64,000 nucleotides of DNA from Sebastes aleutianus (Eukaryota > Chordata > Actinopteri > Perciformes > Sebastidae). Numbering within the stretch: the first letter of the stretch is position 1; each line of letters begins with the position of its first letter. Shown here piece after piece: positions 60,562 to 64,000 of this stretch. Under the pieces are notes generated by a model. It did not search any database. It was not told the DNA's origin and was given only the letters and a program-made list of their open reading frames with translations. Location of the stretch: contig CAKAKS010000034.1 of assembly GCA_916700875.1 (NCBI GenBank), forward strand, positions 17,575,718-17,639,717, given 5' to 3'. The position numbers and the translations under genes were made by a program.

Positions 60562-60840
60562 CCTGTCTGTTGTGGTGCATTCAGGTACTTACTAGATAGA
60601 GAAACCCCTCCAGCTTTAGACAGATTGTGGTTTGCTACATTTTAGTTGGTGCTTATAATTATAATACATATATTATTTATGTGTAATGTTATGGTGCATA
60701 GTTTGTGGGTGTGATGCTGGACAGTCGCCATACTCACACATGCGATCATGCAAAACAAACACAAGCGTTTGTGTATTTTTCTGTTTAAGCTTTCTTAAGT
60801 CAAGACACACCTATGACTGTTAAATCCATCGCACATGTAC

Positions 60841-60883
60841 AAACACACACGCACACACGCACACACACGCGCACACACACACA

Positions 60884-60958
<75 letters not shown>
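60841..60958 (+). repeat. Long (CA)n/(CG) microsatellite
   Basis: About 118 bp of CA repeats, with interspersed CG dinucleotides in the first half. The Val/Cys-repeat open frames on the other strand are artefacts. Confidence 0.98.
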
Positions 60959-60960
<2 letters not shown>

Positions 60961-61302
60961 AATAAAAGTACACACACAGAGCTGAAACCTTCTATTAAAT
61001 GGATATTGTAGCACAGGTGTAGTGATGGTTGAAGAACAAGTTTCAGAGTAACATTTTATTACCCTGTCCCATTAACTGTACCAGTGATAAGGTAGAGGTG
61101 CCACCCATGGGTGCACCCTGCAAAAAGCTCTCTCTCTCTCTATATATATATATTTCTTGCCCTACTCTTCTCTCTATATACTGTGCTCTTTATCTTACTG
61201 AACATCAGGTTGTTTCTCTTTAATAAGTTCTCTCTCCCTCTCTTCCTTGGCTGACACCTGATCGGGAGTTTAGAGTTACAACACACACAAAGGCATGCAG
61301 GA

Positions 61303-61343
<41 letters not shown>

Positions 61344-62326
61344 TCTGTGGTTGACAATACATAAAACAAACAGGTGTGAATTGATAGAGAAGTATTTGTT
61401 CAGTGTCTTGGTATTTGTGCGACACACACGTGAAGATAGGGCGAGCGAGAGAAGTGGAGCCGTACGAGGACATGCTCGATCCAGTTAAGCAGCTTGTTCC
61501 AGCTGATTATTAATTGGTTGTCAGGTAAATTACAGTTTGATTTGTGTGTTGTGCTGGTATGTTCTTAGCGGTTAAGGGTTAAAAGTGCATGTCTTCAGGC
61601 TGGGTGTGTAGCCTACATTTGTGCATGTGTATCTATGAATACTGTAGTGCAATATGATATTTTCATAATATAAAAATGTGTTCATAGTAGCACAGACATT
61701 GGCTTTGTCCATGAGATTATACGAAATACCACTTATTTTGCAGTTGTCTGGTGGTGTCTGAAGTAATATAACAGATAACAATATATAAGTATGTATTGCT
61801 TCTGCATATTATGGTTTATATGTGTATTATTTGTGCAGAGTAAAAATAAGCTTTTGGAAGCCACACCTTGACTATTAATAGTAAAGTAGGAGATTTACTT
61901 GATAAACCAATTCAAATTTTAAAAATAGGCTTCACTCAAGGTAAGTGGCTAGTGGGCAGAGAAGATGTGGTACCGTTTATGTACAGCAGAGTTGTCTAAT
62001 TGCACTTAAATGAGATCAGCTGACTTCCTATGGAGGTATGTGGAATGTTCTGGTGGCGTGTTCACTTCAATAATGACGTTTGTAAATTAGCAGCATACCC
62101 CCGGGGCTGAATGAATGATGATCTAATCCTTCAGCTGATGGTTCACAAACGCTTTAAGAATGAGGAAAATGCATGTAATGTTTGGTATCCTAACTGTAGA
62201 GAAACGTAGCCTTATAATCTTTGATTATTTGACCACAATTAGGACCAGGCCATATGGAAAAAATCAAATATCATGGTATTTTTTTAACAAATACCGCAAT
62301 ATTGATATTGTGATGATATTGTAGAG

Positions 62327-62810
62327 TTCACAGACTGGAGGAAAACAACCAATCAGAGCCGAGCTGGAGCCTTGCCGTCTCTGAGCAGCTGTCAGTCACT
62401 CACGAACTCCGATCAAACGGTCAAACAAGGCAGCGCTGATCAAATATGAATCAATATTCTGTTACGTTAATGCCTATTTCTCGCCTCAAATGTTTTCAGA
62501 AACATCTTGTAGTGTACTGTTTAGCTGTAAAATGAGAAAGTTTGTGACCTGGGAGCCATGTTGAGTTCAGTTCAGGAAATACCAAGCACCGCCCTCCAGC
62601 CAGAGCACAGCCAATAGGAACGCTCTCTCTGAAATGACCTGTGATTGGTCAAAGTCTTTTGTCACAGGCTATTTTTTAAAGCCTGAAAACAGAGACATGA
62701 GGAAGTGCAGAAGTCTAGTTTTCTCTCAGAGTACTTGAATTACAATATGCTGAAAGGTTATTATGGGATTTTTGCCCAATGATGCCAAAAAATCTTTGCC
62801 TACTGAAGCT
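62327..62810 (+). mobile_element. TTAA MITE, AGCTGCAG family, left end missing
   Basis: It starts inside the family at TTCACAGACTGGAGGAAAAC and runs to CCTACTGAAGCT with TTAA at 62811. The DNA to its left (ATCATGGTATTTTTTTAACA, AATACCGCAATATTGATATT) resembles an unrelated hAT-like end. Confidence 0.82.
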
Positions 62811-64000
62811 TTAACCATTGGTCCGTTTACAAAATATTATCGACCTAAAAACATAACAAAAATAGTTCTAATCATACATGAAGGTTGCATGCAGGTTTAA
62901 ACCACTTAATTTAAGCATGCATTCAATTCTTTTGTACCCACTGAATGGATAGTTTCTTAAAGCAGGGCACAGGATTTAATGATTTTGCTGTTCTCCGGTC
63001 AGCAGGAATGACTGAGCAATATCTAAATGTTCTATCTGGGCACCGACTTGGCAGATAGTTGGTCCAGTGGGCAACGTTTTGCTGTCCAGATGGCTGTGTC
63101 AGGGTAATTCCCCTCAGAAGGGCTCGCCACTAATCCTCCAGAGAATCTGCGCTGGCTTGATCTCATGCATGCATGATGAGAAACTGCACAGCTAGCCTAC
63201 TGTACTGTAGCTCCCTCACTGTAGGACACTTTCTGATAGAGCCGAGCCTGTTAATGCTTATCGACACTAGAAAAATCTGTTGGTTTACGGACGAGGAGGA
63301 CACAGCGAGGAGTAGTCTTTCAGCTCCACACTGTGAGACCAGGCGTTCAGCATAAGGCTACTGTTATGTGTGCTGAGAGGTTTCTGTAGGGCAAAACAGG
63401 AGGTGGAGATCTTACATCAGGTCAGGCTGATTAAGTGAAGAGTCAAGACTTAATCTCAGTGTGGGAACTATTTCTGCAATATGGGACCTTTGACAATCAG
63501 GTACACCTTTCTAACTTTCTTTGTATGTCCTTAGAGATTTGGAACAGCATGCAGGAGTTGCTCTATAGTATATTTCTGTCAGCAGTGTCTTCATTGTGAC
63601 CTTATCAGTGTTCTCAATGGTATTTCTTGTGAATGGATGGTAAAATAAAGTGCAACAGAACTAAGATTTTACATTTTAATTGGAGTCTACTTTGTTCTCT
63701 CTGGTTTTGTTTTAGTAAAATTGTGAATGGGTTGTTCCATCTCTCACATTTTTCAGTTATCACTCCTCTAGGTGCCCTGTGATGATTACATTATATTCCA
63801 AACTAACTGATAAAGGTCAAGCTGTTCTGTGCACGTCCTCCTCAAGCAGGATGCAATTCAATTTAAGGACTGCTGAGGCCAAAGGGTCAAAGACTTCAGA
63901 GAGAGAGGGAGGAGACCTTAATTCACTCAGCTCTGTATTCATTTGTATGAATAAATGTTCCAGTGTGGGTGTGGACCCTTTCTCGCTCCTCCTAACATGA

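Larger units (their letters stand above)
56605..64000. other. Intergenic DNA upstream of ITPKB
   Basis: Apart from the mobile elements and microsatellites listed, 56605-59600 and 62815-64000 contain no frame that I can link to a protein family. The short minus frames around 57843-58336 lack recognisable motifs or splice structure. Confidence 0.55.

Noticed and set aside
60795..61014. Cys/Val-repeat open frames
   Set aside because: Direct translation of the long (CA)n microsatellite.

Overview
The window reads as intron-rich, repeat-dense vertebrate DNA from a ray-finned fish, most likely a percomorph teleost. The evidence is spliced exons with GT-AG boundaries, abundant (CA)n and (GA)n microsatellites, a tRNA-derived SINE ending in a fish-type tail, and many short DNA transposons of types common in teleosts. 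There is no bacterial or viral gene set. The long open frames over (TG)n or (GA)n tracts are artefacts.

Two protein-coding genes are supported, both on the minus strand. COQ8A (ADCK3), the atypical mitochondrial kinase/ATPase of coenzyme Q synthesis, fills the left end. Eight coding exons between 73 and 8655 encode about the first 324 residues, including the KxGQ motif; the rest lies beyond the left edge. A strong splice acceptor just before its start codon shows that non-coding 5' exon(s) lie to the right. A well-formed donor at 16040 and a TATA/GC/CCAAT cluster at 17052-17167 are the best candidates for them.

ITPKB, inositol-trisphosphate 3-kinase B, runs from its stop codon at 23450 to a start codon at 48400, with a likely untranslated first exon near 54554-54990. 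All eleven coding exons join in phase and give a 790-residue protein. The N-terminal half is low complexity apart from islands shared with the human protein. The C-terminal half holds the calmodulin-binding helix and the inositol-polyphosphate kinase domain. Between exons 4 and 5 (33986-34084) is an extra 33-codon exon that begins with ATG, has an in-frame stop just upstream, encodes a hydrophobic helix and ends in a phase-0 donor. Spliced to exon 5 it would give a 333-residue membrane-anchored kinase. This is the most interesting candidate in the window.

Most of the remaining sequence is mobile DNA. At least twelve elements are flanked by TTAA (piggyBac/Kolobok-type MITEs). Several hAT-like elements are present, two with perfect 8-bp target duplications. 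There are three clear nested insertions, a 5'-truncated LINE tail with its own target duplication, a shuffled local duplication at 13.3-15.8 kb, and tandem duplications at 35 and 54 kb. From 55 to 64 kb, upstream of ITPKB, I find only repeats and unassigned DNA. COQ8A next to ITPKB matches the human 1q42 neighbourhood as I remember it, but PSEN2 is not seen between them and the relative orientation differs.
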